From: Azorinus chamasolen
Lineage: Eukaryota; Mollusca; Bivalvia; Cardiida; Solecurtidae
NCBI GenBank assembly: GCA_963576725.1
Contig: OY755242.1
Span: 2,060,404-2,124,403 of the forward strand
Reading direction: 5' to 3'
Length of the DNA stretch: 64,000 nt
In this document: positions 10,640 through 22,484 of the stretch, piece after piece
Numbering within the stretch: position 1 is the stretch's first letter
How the letters are laid out: every line of letters starts with the position of its first letter
Notes under the pieces: model-generated
What the model saw: only the letters and a program-made list of their open reading frames with translations
Database searches by the model: none
What the model was told of the DNA's origin: nothing
Program-made: the position numbers and the translations under genes

Positions 10640-13148
10640 TTAATGCAGCACAGTATCCCTCTGCTTTCAGCAGGGGATAAGGGCAATAAATATATGATTT
10701 TGTGTTTCAATGGGGAATAACTCCTAAAAGGCACAGGCCATCTGAAAAAGTAATACATGGGAATGATGCCATGGAGATAACAAATATTCATGTTGAGTTT
10801 CATTGAATTCGGTCAATCCTTTAACAGAGATGTAGCATTGGATGGAAACAATATATGATTTTTGAGTATCAAAGGGCAATAACTTCTTACTGTTACAAGT
10901 GACCTGGAAAAGTAATACAGGGGAACTATGCTCCAGTGATAACAAATATTCATGTTGAGTTTCATTGAATTCTGTCAATCTGTTACAGAGATATGGCATC
11001 GGACGAAAAAAAGATGTCATTTTTGCATATAAAAGGGCAATAACTCCTTAATGCCACAAGTGATCTGGAAATGTAATACATGGGAACCATGCCCCAGTGA
11101 TAATAAATATTCATGTCTAGTTTCATTGAATTCTATCAATCCGTTACAGAGATATGGCATCCGACAGAAAAAAAATGTCATAAAAGGGTTATAACTCCTA
11201 AGTGCCCGAAGTGTTCTGGAAAAGTAATACAAGGGAACGATGCCCGAGTGATAACAAATATTCATGTCGTGTTACATTGAATTCTGTCTATCTGTTACAG
11301 AGATAAGGCATCTGACAGAAAAAATATATGTCTTTTTGCATATAAAAGGGTAATAACTCCTAAATGCCACAAGTGATCTGGAAAATTAATACATGGGAAC
11401 AATGCCCCAGTTACAACAAATATTCATGTTGAGTTTCATTGAATTCTATCAATTCCTTATAGAGATATGGCATCTGACGGGAAAAAATACATTGGAAAGA
11501 TGCCCTAATGTTAACAAATATTCATGTCTAGTTTCATTGAATTCTATCAATCCGTTACAGAGATATGGCATCGGACAGAAAAAAATGTCATTTTTGCGTA
11601 TAAAAGGGCAATTACTCCTAAATGCTACAAGTGATCTGGAAAAGTAATACATGGGAATGATGCCCCAGTGATAACAAATATTCATGTCAAATTATGTCTA
11701 CCCCATTTATGGGGAGATATATTGTTTTTGCCAGAGTTGTCTGTCTGTCCGTCCGTCTGTCTGTCCGTCTGTCACAAACTTGTGTCGCGCGTATCTCTGA
11801 AACCAGTTGGGCTAGAGTCACCAAACTTCACAGGAATGTTCACCAGCATGAGTTGTTGTGCACCTGGGGTTTCTGAATTGTCTCCCCCCCCTGATAATTT
11901 TGGAGTTATTGCCCCTAATTACTTAAAATTAGAAAAACTTTGTGTCGTGTGTATCTCTGAAACCGCTAGTACTAGAGTCACCAAACTTCACAGGAATGTT
12001 CACCAGCATGAGTTGTTGTGCACCTATGGTTTTTGAATTGTCTCCCCCTGATAATTCTTGAGTTATTGCCCCTGATATGAATACTTAAATTTATATAAAC
12101 TTTGTGTCACGCGTATCTCTGAAACCAGTAGGACTAGAGTCACCAAACTTCACAGGATTGTTCACAAGCATGAGTTGTTTTGCTCTTGGGTTTTTTGAAT
12201 TGTCCCCCCCTGTTAACTTTGGAGTTACTGCCCCTGATGACTTAAAATTAGACAAACTTTACTTAGTGTGGTGCATATCTCTGAAAACACTACGGCTAGA
12301 GTCACCAAACTTCACAGGAATGTCGACCAGCATGAGTTGTTGTACAACTGGGATTTTTGAATTATCTTCCCTTGATAACTTTGGAGTTATTGCCCCTGAT
12401 ATGATTACTTAAAATTAGAGAAAGTTTGTGTCATGCATATCTTTAAAACCACTAGGGCTAGAGTCACCAAACTTCACAGGAATGTTCACCAGCATGAGTT
12501 GTTGTGCACCTGTTGTTTTTTTAATTGTCTCCCCTTGATAATTCTTGATTTACTGCCCCTGATATGTTAATTTAAAATTAGAGAAACTTTGTGCTGCACG
12601 TATCTCTAAAACCAGTAGGGCTAGAGTCACCAAACTTCACAGGAATGTTCACCAGCATGAGTTGTTGTGCATCTAGGGTTTTTAATTGTCTCCCCCTGAT
12701 AACGTTGGAGTTACTGCCCATTATGACTTAAATAAAAGAAACTTTACTTTGTGTCACATGTATCTCTGAAACCACTAGTACTAGAGTCACCAAACTTCAC
12801 AAGAACGTTGACTAGCATGTGTTTTTGTGTACCTGGGGCTTTTGAATTGTCTCCCCCTGACAATGTTGGAGTTATTGCCCCTGATGACTTAAACATTAGA
12901 CCCTGATAAGTTTGGAGTTACAGACATTACACTTGTGTATTAGAAAGAGGATGGGAGGGGGAGACATCTGTTTTTGTGACAAAAAGAAACCTCTAGTTAT
13001 ACTGAATTTTGTCAACAGCGATATGGCATTGGACAGAAACCGGACAAACGGAAGGATGGACGGACGGAAGGTCGGATGGACAGACAGACAGACGAGGGAA
13101 AAGTGATCCCTAAGTGACACACTGCCTCTTGGCAGGTGACACAACAAA
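10640..13148 (+). mobile_element. F9 element (units with GGCAATAACTCC / ATATTCATGT), holding an F4 element
   Basis: Units of about 150-160 bases run from about 10680 to 11691 (TAACAAATATTCATGTT, CAGAGATATGGCATC). They resume at 12997 and end in a GGACGGACGG tract and a hairpin, GTGACACACTGCC...GGCAGGTGACAC, up to about 13148. Joining the sequence on either side of 11692-12996 gives a normal unit. The 5' terminus is not identified, so whether it follows the CAAG/hairpin plan is unknown. Confidence 0.6.
11692..12996 (-). mobile_element. F4 element, complete, minus strand
   Basis: On the minus strand it starts CTAGAGGTTTCTTTTTGTCA with a self-pairing GTTTCTTTTTGTCACAAAAAC-type hairpin and the box ATGTCTCCCC. 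It then has about seven units of the type GTCACCAAACTTCACAGG (plus-strand sense), then an RGAC tract, and ends in a hairpin built from the same box followed by TAA. Removing it restores an F9 unit of the right length with no duplicated bases. Confidence 0.85.
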
Positions 13149-13149
13149 A

Positions 13150-13445
13150 GCAAGGTTGACAAAGAGAATACCGCCTTGGCACCGTCGGTAGCAAAATCAC
13201 CACTGGGGGTTTAAACCGGTTTACGAACATCCTCTCAAAGTCAACCTAGCTTTACAAATAGTGTAGATAAAAGTATCCCCGCTGGACTTATCCAAAACAT
13301 AGAAGACGGTATAGACATGACAATAGGTAAAACATAGCATAATAACTGTGAAAATCTGTCAAATATGTTCTCAATGACTTTGCCGAAATCAGAGCACCTG
13401 TAGGGAAGCCGTTATGGGCACGACAGGGAAAGTTAAAATGGCTAA
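13150..13445 (-). pseudogene. Penelope-like element 3' tail fragment
   Basis: Matches the tail at 6310-6660 and 40166-40472 in order: ACCGCCTTGGCACCGTC, CACTGGGGGTTTAAACCGGT, then a block containing AAAACATAGCATAATAACTG. No reverse transcriptase coding part remains. Confidence 0.7.
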
Positions 13446-14463
13446 TCAGATTGCAGCAGCCTAAGTTAAACATCTATCCTGCGCAAATTTCCGCAAAATT
13501 TGCGTTTCAAACTGACTTCAGAATCAGAATCTATGTACCTTAACACTTATTTAACACTAAACAGTATGGTTAGTAAATGGTTGTTTGTGTCGAAAAAATA
13601 GAAAAATGCATTGCTACAGAAATCAATCGAACAGCGTTCGCCACAGACCAGAATCTGTCGTAAGATTCAAACTTACATATCGGAAATAATGATTAGATGT
13701 ATATGTGGTCAACAACCTGAGCCAGCCATTGTACATGTGAAACCAACCTAATTAATTTTTAAAGCGTTGTTCCGAAATAGAATCGGAGTCATTCAGAACT
13801 TGGCCGAAGATGTCAGCTGATTTTCGTACAAATCTCCGTATCTAAAAAGGAAGCTCCTTTGTAATGATTCAGCAGTATTCACATAGCGATAATACTTAGC
13901 TGAACAAATATATCCTGTCGGAAAATGGGTTGTAAGCATTATTTTCATTGTATGTATACGTGTACAGCTTCTGGTATTAAATGATTAATACGAAAAATGC
14001 GCATAATACATCTTTAAAATGCCCGTAATTTACGAAAAAATGCGTGGAAATTGCTGAACACAGAACCCATGCGAGGTATTTAGATATCAAGTATACTAAG
14101 CAATACCCAGGGAGCCAATAGTGCCTACCATGCCCCCCCCCCCCCCCACCCCCAGACTTTTTCCATGGGTACCAAAATGTTCAGAAAAGTCTCCTGAATC
14201 AGAATCGTGAATGTACTCAAGTTTAAATTCTTTTAGGCTATGTGTATTTTCACCGTTTCCATGGCAACCCCCAGTTTTTGTAATGATGACCCATACCTTC
14301 AAATTCGCCCATATCACAGCCAGTTTTTGTCCTAAACCTTTAAATCTGGTACCAAATGAAGGAAAAGACATTGTGCTTTTATTCCAACTTATTTTTTTAA
14401 ATTACCTTATTTGCATACTCATGAATATTGACAACATGAAATATAGTAGAAAAGTATAATAAA
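13446..14463. other. Unclassified sequence with a 15-17 base C-run
   Basis: The C-run is near 14132-14149. No array, terminus or convincing exon is seen in the rest. Confidence 0.4.
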
Positions 14464-15717
14464 CTAGAGGTTTTTGTCACAAAAACGGATGTCTCCCCTC
14501 TAATAAAAACAATATGTAAAGAGAAATCACTAAAAATGCTATGGACTTGATGATTGATACTTCCCCTCATTATGCGCTTTCCATACCACATTTTTCAAGA
14601 AGAAAATGATAACAGCTAATAACTCCAAAAATATTGACACCAGAGTTATGGCCCTTGTGCACGACACTTACTTTCATCATGCTCTTTCCATAAATGAAAT
14701 GTCATTCCAATAGCATCAGTCGAACAGGAGTTATTGATTGGACAAAAAATGTAACAAAGAGCAATAACTCCAAAGGTATTGAAGCCAGAGTTATGGCCCT
14801 TGTTCATGACACTTTCTCTTATCATGCTCTTTCCATGTATGAAGTTTCAATACAATGACAAGAGCCATATAGGAGTTATCATCCGGACAAGAAAGTGTTA
14901 AACAAATATACAAGGGGCAATAACTCTCAATTTATTGAAGCCAGAGTTAAGGACCTTATGCATGACACTTTCTCTTATCATGATCTTTCCATGTATGAAG
15001 TTTCACTCCAATGGCATGTGCCATATAGGAGTTATCATCCTGACAAAAAATTGTGATTTTTTTACGAGGGCAATAACTCCATTATTAGTGAAGCCAGAGT
15101 TATGGACCTTGTGTATGACACTTCCTCTCATCATGATCTTTCCATGTATGAAGTTTCAATCCAATGGCATGAGCAATATAGGAGTTATCGTCCGGACAAA
15201 AAAGTGTGTTTTTTTTACAAGGGGCAGCAACTCCTATATTAGTGAAGCCAAAGTTATGGACCTTGTGCATGACACTTCCTCTCGTCATGCTCTTTCCATA
15301 TATGAAGTTTCAATCAACTGGCATCAGGCATATTTAAGTCATCGTCCGGACAAAAAGTGTGACGGACAGACGGACGGACATACTAACAAATGGGTAGTTG
15401 TGTGACTTTTTCCTTTGATCTTTTCTTGTGGGACTAGTCCCACAAGAAAAACTATTTTTGGCTCTAACTTTGGAAAAGAATGATCTGGAAGCTAACCCTA
15501 ACCCTAACCCTATGTCCCACAACTGGCCAGGTTAATGTCACAAGAAATGGCCAGGTTAATGTCACAAGAGATGGCCAGGTTAATGATTTTACTTGTGCGA
15601 CTAGTTAGAAAAAGTCACACAACTACCCTTTGGTGAGTGCGGACAGACAGACGGACAGACAGACAACTCTCACGAAAACAATATGTCTCCCCCATATAAA
15701 TATGGGGGGAGACATAA
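14464..15717 (+). mobile_element. F4 element, complete, holding T copy A
   Basis: Starts CTAGAGGTTTTTGTCACAAA with the self-complementary GTTTTTGTCACAAAAAC, then the box ATGTCTCCCC. The core has units of 153 bases (CCAGAGTTATGGCCCTTG, CATATAGGAGTTATC). It ends in RGAC bases, then ATGTCTCCCCCATATAAATA closed by the complementary arm, then TAA. The RGAC tract is split by the T element at 15386-15640. Confidence 0.85.
15386..15640 (+). mobile_element. T element, copy A (carries CCCTAA units)
   Basis: The ends are inverted: GGGTAGTTGTGTGACTTTTT on the left, its complement on the right. Inside are the palindrome CTTGTGGGACTAGTCCCACA, a CTAACCCTAACCCTAACCCT stretch at about 15492-15512, and three 25-base units containing GGCCAGGTTAATG. 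It is flanked on both sides by the GGAC/AGAC tract of the F4 carrier. Confidence 0.85.
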
Positions 15718-15779
15718 TAATGTAAACCTTTAATTTTTTGTCCTACAAATATCAGAAAACAACTTCAAATGCAGTTTAA

Positions 15780-17853
15780 CATGATGGCAAAACCCCACAC
15801 CACATTTTTAAAGAAACAAGAGGGCCAAGTTGGCCCTTAATCGCTCACCTGATTACCTTAGATTTAATATTATAGCTGGGTAGCCCCCTGGTGGGGCCAA
15901 TATTGACCTATGGGACAATATTTGAACAATGTTGATAGTGGGTCATGAGCAGTGGTTCTGCAGGACAAGATTTTCAAATATTTAGAATATTGGTCATTCT
16001 GACCAATGAAGATTGGACTAAACATGTGCCCTCGAGAGTGATTTTTCTGAGATTTGACCTAGTGACCTTTTTGATCCTATCCTACCCATGATCAATCTCA
16101 GCCTCGATATCACCAAGACAATCTGATCAAGTTTAAGGAAGATTGGGCTAAAAATGTGGCCTCTGGAGTGTAAACAATCTTTTTCCAAGACATGACCCAG
16201 TGACCTACTTTTTTAATCATTCTGACCAAGTTTCATGAAGATTGGACAAAAAAGTAACCTCTAGAGTGTTCACAAGTTTTTTCTACTGTTTGACCTAGTG
16301 ACCTAGTTTTGACTCCCATGTCACCGACTTTCAAACTCATCCGTGACTTTATCAAAACAATCATTCTGATTAAGTTACATGAAGATTAGGTGTGTTCACA
16401 AGGCTTTTCGACTATTTGACCTAGTGACATAGTTTTTAAATGCACATGACCCACTGTCAAACTTCACCGGGACTTTATTAGGACAATCATTCTGACCAAG
16501 TTTCATAAAGGTTGGGCTAAACTTGTGACCTTTAGAGTGTTCACAAGGTTTTCCTACTATTTGACCTAGTGACCTAGTTTTAAACCCCACGTAACCTACT
16601 TTCAAACTAGTCCGAGATTTTATCAAAACAATCATTCTGATCAAGTTTCATGAAGATTGCACTAAAATTGTGACCACTTGAGTGTTAACAAGCAAATTGT
16701 TGATGAAGGACGACGCACGCCGGATGATGGACAATGGACGACGGACATTCAAGTATCCCAAAAGCTCACTTTGAGCTTTGCTCAGGTGAACTAAAAAATG
16801 ATAAAAGCTAATAACTCCAAAAACATTGATACCAGAGTTATGGCTCTTGTGCATGACACTTCCTTTTATTATACTCTCTCCATAAATGAAATATCATTTC
16901 AATGGCATCAGTAGAACAGGAGTTATTGATTGGACAAAAAAAGTAACAAAGGGCAATAACTCCAAAAGTATTGAAGCCACAGTTATGGCCCTTGTTCATG
17001 ACACTTTCACACATTATGCTCTTTCCATGTATGAAGTTTCAATCCAATGGCATGAGCCATATAGGAGTTATGGTCCATACAAAAAATTGTGAATTTTTTT
17101 TACAAGGGCAATAACTCAAATATTTATGAAGCCTGAGTTTTGGACCTTGGGCATGACACTTCCTCTTATCATGACCTTTCCATGTATGAAGTTTCAATCC
17201 AATGGCATGTGCCACATAGGTGTTATTGTCCAGACAAAAAAGTGTGATTAAATTTTACAAGGGGCAATAACTCCAATATTAGTGAAGTCAGAGTTGTGAT
17301 CCTTGAACATGACACTTCCTCTCATTGTGATCTTTCCATGTATGAAGTTTCAATCCAATGGCATGAGTCATGTAGGAGTTATCGTCTGGACAAAAAAATG
17401 TGAAAAAAATTACAAGGGGCAATAACTCCAATTTTAGTGAAGTCAGAGTTATGAACCTTGTGCATGGCACTTCCTCTCATCATTATCTTTCCTTGTATGA
17501 AGTTTCAATCCAATAGCATGAGCCATATAGGAGTTATCGTCCGGACAAAACAATGTGAAACAATTTACAAGGGGTAATAATTCCAATATTAGTGTAGCCA
17601 GAGTTATTGACCTTGTGCATGACACTTCCTCTCATCACAATCTTTCCATGTATGAAGTTTCAGTCCAATGGCATGAGCCATATAGGAGTTATCTTCCGGA
17701 CAAAAAAGTATGATGTTTCAACCAACTGGCATCAGGCATATTGAAGTTATAGTACGGACAAGAAAGTGTGACGGACAGACAGACGGACGGACGGACAGAC
17801 AACTCTCACGAAAACAATATGTCCCCCCCATATAAATATCGGGGGAGACATAA
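15780..17853 (+). mobile_element. F4 element, 5'-truncated, holding an F1 element
   Basis: Units match the F4 copy upstream (AGGAGTTATCGTCCGGACAA, TCTTTCCATGTATGAAG). The 3' terminal hairpin is present, with a slightly mismatched arm (ATGTCCCCCC... / GGGGGAGACAT), followed by TAA. The array is interrupted at 15817-16797 by F1. The 5' hairpin and box are absent. Confidence 0.75.
15817..16797 (+). mobile_element. F1 element, variant core, nested in F4
   Basis: Starts CAAGAGGGCCAAGTTGGCCC and ends AGCTCACTTTGAGCTTTGCT, a GGTGAAC-type arm, then TAAAAA. The core is the GACCTAGTGACC type, as in the copy at 3969-5116. Flanking sequence joins into an F4 unit comparable with 14586-14610. Confidence 0.8.
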
Positions 17854-18059
17854 CAATAGAATTATTTGTATCAGGAATATATAATGGCTTTAATATAAAT
17901 TCTGAAGAGAGATGATGTTTTATTGTTTTTCAGTTTAAGCAACATTATGATTCCATACTGTGTCCGTTCTTTAAACAGAAATGTGAGCAAAGATCAAAAG
18001 GGCTTTGTGTATGGTTTATAAACTCTTCCTAACTAATAAGCCAATAAAAGAGCACTTAC
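17854..18059. other. Non-repetitive stretch next to an exon
   Basis: On the plus strand TTTTATTGTTTTTCAG at about 17913-17931 looks like an acceptor and is followed by about 30 open codons, but no donor is convincing and the minus-strand gene crosses here. I treat it as intron. Confidence 0.3.
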
Positions 18060-18194
18060 CGAACACTTTGTTCAGAAAGATTAGATCCCTGCTCTTGGTT
18101 TGTGGTGATTCCTTTAACCTGTTTTTCAAGAGTACGAGGTAACTGACTGTCACTGGAGTGATATTGTTTCGAACCAGGATTACCTTTTCCAGAA
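18060..18194 (-). CDS. Putative internal exon of the minus-strand host gene
   Basis: On the minus strand, TTCCTTTTTTAAACAG precedes a 135-base block followed by the donor GTAAGTG. The open frame begins with one split-codon base and ends with two: it begins SGKGNPGSKQYHSSD and ends GSNLSEQSV. The leading T completes the GC left by the exon at 40755-40850 (Ala). It is rich in Ser, Gln, Lys and Gly, so probably a flexible region. No family recognised. A stop-free 135 bases bounded by two strong sites in an otherwise repeat-filled region is the main support. Confidence 0.6.
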
Positions 18195-18555
18195 CTGTTT
18201 AAAAAAGGAATACATGTATGTAAATTTTGACATCACAAAACCAATTCTCTATATGGGCAACTTAATATTGTGCTTTGGATGTTTTTTATATATACACATT
18301 GGACTGTGTGCATCCTGCTGCACTCAAACTTACTCTTTAGTACTCTATAAACAAAATACTTGACTTTCAACTATAACAATGTAATATTTATTTCCTTTAG
18401 CTATGGATAAGTTCATGATCATGATTAAATAAGAGTTTGGAAACTGGCCAATACATGTAGTATAATGTTAGTTTCAAGAAGAAGTCACTAATATAACTTG
18501 TACTTTAGTACTGAAGAAAATAGAAAACTCTGTTAATGTTTGGAAGTGTTGGGAA

Positions 18556-18654
18556 CAAGAGGGCCAGAATGGCCCTGAAGCGCTCACCAGACAATCAGAG
18601 GAGAAGATTTTCAAAGTTTTCGCTATATGTTTCTATAGAAAACTAGTCAGCTAG
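18556..18654 (+). mobile_element. F1 5'-end fragment
   Basis: Has CAAG, the hairpin AGGGCCAGAATGGCCCT and a GCTCACC box, then the first part of a unit. It stops where the duplicated segment at 18656 begins. Confidence 0.7.
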
Positions 18655-18655
18655 C

Positions 18656-19050
18656 CATTTATATCCCAAGCACCTTTGCCAATAGCTTGGGCATGCGGAA
18701 TTCACAACAAAACCACCTATAGATATCATTAAGCTCCGGGACGGGTGCGAATTAACGACCAAATATTTTCCCATATCAGCTGTGTTTATCAGTGGTGAAG
18801 CTACTTCTAGGCGAATTTCTTAAGAAGACGAATTTTTCATCGTCTTTACTTTGGGCAAACTTGACATTTATGTATCCAAACAAAACTGAAATATTAATTA
18901 TTCCCACTATTGAAAAACTTAAGGTAATGCAGTTACACAGATCAATGAATGAATTAGCAAAAGTTAATTATAACACAGTTGAAATAAGTCCTGTTAACAC
19001 TTGGTTTATCAGTAGCTTGGGTTACGGTTGTCATAGTGGTCATCTGTTGT
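18656..19050 (+). repeat. Unclassified 400-base segment, copy 1
   Basis: Starts CATTTATATCCCAAGCACCT. It matches 25109-25530 closely apart from about 20 bases missing near its end. Both copies keep an open stretch reading MNELAKVNYNTVEISPVNTW. Copy 1 runs into LINE sequence, and copy 2 begins just after the LINE 3' end. Confidence 0.65.
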
Positions 19051-20894
19051 AGAACGAAATAAATCAGCAGTTATAGTAACAAATGAAAAGCTCTCTGGCA
19101 GAGCGAATTGCGATAGGAACTGGAATTTAGGATATGACAAGGTTGCTGAGAGTGGATCATATACTCACTTAGGCATTTTATGTAATAACTAGAAAATTGT
19201 GTCTGTAAGACACAGTGATGCCCCCGTGTGGGTGCTTGCCTAGCTGCACGTATAATTCCTAAGTCATTTGACCTTGACCTTGGGCCTGCAGGTGGCATGG
19301 GCCAGGTGCGTAATAAAAGTATGGATGGTGTTGAATGTGTATATGCAATTCCATGCCAATTGCTATAGCGGTTAGTGAGATAAAAGACGATAAAAAAACT
19401 GACAACCAACTGCACGTAAAATTCCTAAGTCATTTGACCTTGACCTTGGGCTTGCGGGCAGCATGGGTCGGGTGTGTAATGAAAGTATGGATTGTATTTA
19501 ATATGTATATGCCATTCAATGCTAATAGCTACAATAGTTAGGCAGATGCAATATGTAATTCCATGGCAATAACTACAGTGGTTAGGGAGATATAAGACAA
19601 TGAAATAAAGAGGGCTAGAATGGCACTAAAGCGCTCACCAGACAATCAGAGAAGAAAATATTCAAAGATTTCACTAATTGTTTATAATGAAAACTGCCCA
19701 TCCCTGGGGCTGGGCCAATTTTGACCCGGAGGCCATAATTTCTATACCTTTTGTAGTGGACCTAAACATGATGCTATGTGCCAAATATGAAAGCTGAGAG
19801 CCTTCCAGTTTCAGAAGAAGATTTTCAAAGATTTCAGTATATGTTTCTAGAGAAAAATGCCCACCCCTGGGGCGGGGCCAATTTTGATCCCGGGGCCATA
19901 ATTTATATAACTTATGTAGAGGACCTGAACATGATGCTATGTGCAAAATATGAAAGCTGAGAGCCTTCCAGTTTCAGAGAAGAAGATTTTCAAAGATTTC
20001 ACTATTTGTTTCTATTGAAAACTTGCTACCCCTGGGGCGGGGCCAATTTTGACCCCAGGGCCATAATTTATATAACTTTTGTAGAGGACCTGAACATGAT
20101 GCTATGTGCAAAATATGAAAGCTGAGAACCTTCCAGTTCAAGACGAGAAGATTTTCAAGATTTTCACTATATGCTTCTATTGAAAACTGCCCACCCCTGG
20201 GGCGGGGCCAATTTTGACCCCAGGAGCATAATTTATATAATTTTGTAGTGGACCTGAACGTGATGCTATGTGCAAAATATGAAAGCTGAGAGCCCTCTAG
20301 TTTCAGAGAAGAAGATTTTCAAAGATTTCATTTTTTGTTTCTATTGAAAACTGCCCACCCCTTGGGATGGGCCAATTTTGACCCAAGGGCCATAATTTAT
20401 ATAACTTATGTAGAGGACCTGAACATGATGCTATGTGCAAAATATTAAAGCTGAGAGCCTTCCAGTTTTAGAGAAGAAGATTTTAAAGATTTCACTATAT
20501 TTTTCTATTGAAAACTGCCCACCCTTTCGGCGGGGCCAATTTTGACCCCAGGGCCATAATTTATATAACTTTTGTAGAGGACCTGAACATGATGCTATGT
20601 GCAAAATATGAAAGCTGAGAGCCTTCCAGTTTCAGAGAAGAAGATTTTCAAAGATTTCACTATTTGTTTCTGCTGAAAACTGCCCATCCCTGGGGCGGGG
20701 CCAATTTTGACCCCAGGGCCATAATTTATAAAAAATTTGTAGAGGACCTGAACATGATGCTATGTGCCAAATATGAAAGCTGAGAACCTTCTGGTTTCAG
20801 AGGAGAAGATTTTCAAAGTTTTACTATATGTTTCTTTTAAAAACAAGGCACCCCTGGGGCGGGGCCAATTTTGACCCCAGGGCCATAATTTATA

Positions 20895-21098
20895 CAGTAA
20901 AACTTCGATTATTCGAACACTAAAATACGTATTATTATCGATCGTTAAGACAGGTGGCAGCTTAATGCATGGTGAAAGTCATGCAAAAAGCTCCTCTAGG
21001 AGCTTTCTGCATGACTTTCACCATGCATTAAGCAGCCACCTGCCTAAAAGGGTCTAAATTCTTCTATACCGAAAATTCGAATAATCGAGGTTTTACTG
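20895..21098. mobile_element. pogo/Tigger-type MITE with TA duplication
   Basis: The inverted ends CAGTAAAACTTCGATTATTC and its near-complement finish in TTTTACTG. TA is present on both sides. Neighbouring F1 units read ATAATTTATATAACTTTTG without the insert, so the empty site and the TA duplication are directly visible. The CAGTAAAAC end and TA target fit the pogo/Tigger branch of Tc1-mariner. No transposase. Confidence 0.85.
20944..21049. repeat. Long palindrome inside the pogo-like MITE
   Basis: The arms (TTAAGACAGGTGGCAGCTTA ... on the left) meet at AGCTCCTCTAGGAGCT and are almost fully complementary over about 50 bases each. Pieces of the same arm sequence (GGCAGCTTAATGCA, TTTCTGCAT) occur in the long F1 subtype near 1400, so this is a separate dispersed foldback repeat. 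Confidence 0.75.
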
Positions 21099-22484
21099 TA
21101 TAACTTTTGTAGAGGACCTAAAGATGATACTATGTGCCAAAGATGAAAGCTGAGAACCCTGTAGATTCAGAGGAGAAGATTATTAAAGGTTCAAATTGTT
21201 GACGACTTACGACGGACGACGCACGCCGAATGACGACGGACATCAGGCAATCACAAAAGCTCACCCTCAGCACTTTGTGCTCTGGTGAGCTTAAAACTGT
21301 GACAAAAAACAGCATGTAAATGTGACAACCAACTGCACGTAAAATTTCCAAGTCATTTGACCTCGAACTTGGGCTTGCGGGCAGCATGGGTGGGGTGCCA
21401 AATGATAGCACAGAATGCTAATTGATGTGTATGCAAAGTTTCATGTGTATAAGTGTAGAAATTACTGACTAATAACAGTTGAAAAACTGTGACAACCAAC
21501 TGCACCTAAAAGCGTGACACACAGACAGACAGACGGACAGACAGACAGACATGTGCAAAACATAATGCCCCCTGACTATCGTCAACGGGGGCATAAAAAT
21601 GGAGACTTGACATAAACAGTACAAGACTATTTCAGTAAGTTAAGGAAAACTTTTTATAGTATAGTTAATTATGGCATAATTTATGTGATAATGGTATTCA
21701 CCCCATTTTAGCAAACACTATTGTACTTCCAAAAGCCTTGTATGGGTGTGAACAGTGAGGTCTGACCTGAATAAGGATGACATTTCAACCCTTGAAATTG
21801 CACATAGATTCTGTTTGAAGTTTATACGGGGCCTACCTAAAAGTGCCAGATCAGATCTCATATAAGTGCTATGGGTATGCTACCTATTGAGGCTGAGATT
21901 GATAAAAGGAAACTGATATTTTTGGGTCAATTATGCAGGCTGGACAATATTATTGTAGTGCTGTTAAGAAACTATTCAGCTAAAGACTTTGTTATTACTT
22001 TAATTTTTGCAGCAGGGTCAAGGGTTTTATACCTGATTTACATAGAATATGTGGCAAATATGGTCTAGCTGAACTCCTCGAAAGGTATTACAGGACGGGT
22101 TGTTTTCCCTCCAAATTTACTTGGAAGACGATAGTTCATAATATCATAAAACTAAGCATATGGCATCTGTTCAGTCTCGTGTCTTATCGGACAGTACACT
22201 GTCAGAATATCATATAATCCAGTCCTTTTCTGAGAGTCGTCCTTGTCAATTTTGGCTCCTGAGTAAACCTAATTGTACCCTCTTGCAGTTATCACGAGCG
22301 GCGGTGAAGCTCATGCATCTACTCCTTGTTAGGCCGTACATATTCAGATGTAAACAGTGTGATAAATTGACAGATGAATACGCTCTAAATATTATAGTTT
22401 TTTACTGTGAATGTACGTTAAGTGCAAGAAGCAGATTGTGGACGAATATTTATCACACATTCGGTAACGAAGTATATTGGAAAA

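Larger units (their letters stand above)
19607..21296 (+). mobile_element. F1 element nested in F5
   Basis: The 5' end is slightly mutated (AAAGAGGGCTAGAATGGCAC). About eight units of 164-165 bases follow (GAAAACTGCCCACCCCTGGG, TTTTGTAGAGGACCTGAAC). Then come an ACGACGGACG tract and AGCTCACCCTCAGCACTTTG...GTGAGCTTAAAA. One unit is split by a pogo-like MITE at 20895-21098. Confidence 0.85.
19189..21596 (+). mobile_element. F5 element, complete, nested in the LINE
   Basis: Starts CTAGAAAATTGTGTCTGTAA with a TGTGTCT/AGACACA hairpin and the box ATGCCCCC. The core has units of about 165 bases (CAACTGCACGTAAAATTCCT, TTTGACCTTGACCTTGGGC). It then has an AGACGGAC tract and ends in ATGCCCCCTGACTATCGTCA closed by GGGGGCAT and TAA. 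An F1 element sits inside at 19607-21296. LINE sequence rejoins across the element without added bases. Confidence 0.85.

Noticed and set aside
11668..12412. Open frames with SVCPSVCLSV or similar runs
   Set aside because: They are translations of the RGAC microsatellite and adjoining F4 units. The same type occurs at every RGAC tract (13012, 34690, 39998, 58704, 63535).
15492..15512. CCCTAA units as evidence of an interstitial telomere or chromosome fusion
   Set aside because: Only three units, always within the same 255-base element in five places, so they travel with T.
15334..15522. Minus-strand frame with LGLGLG next to CCCTAA units
   Set aside because: Produced by the telomere-type repeat in T; identical in all T copies and without any coding support.
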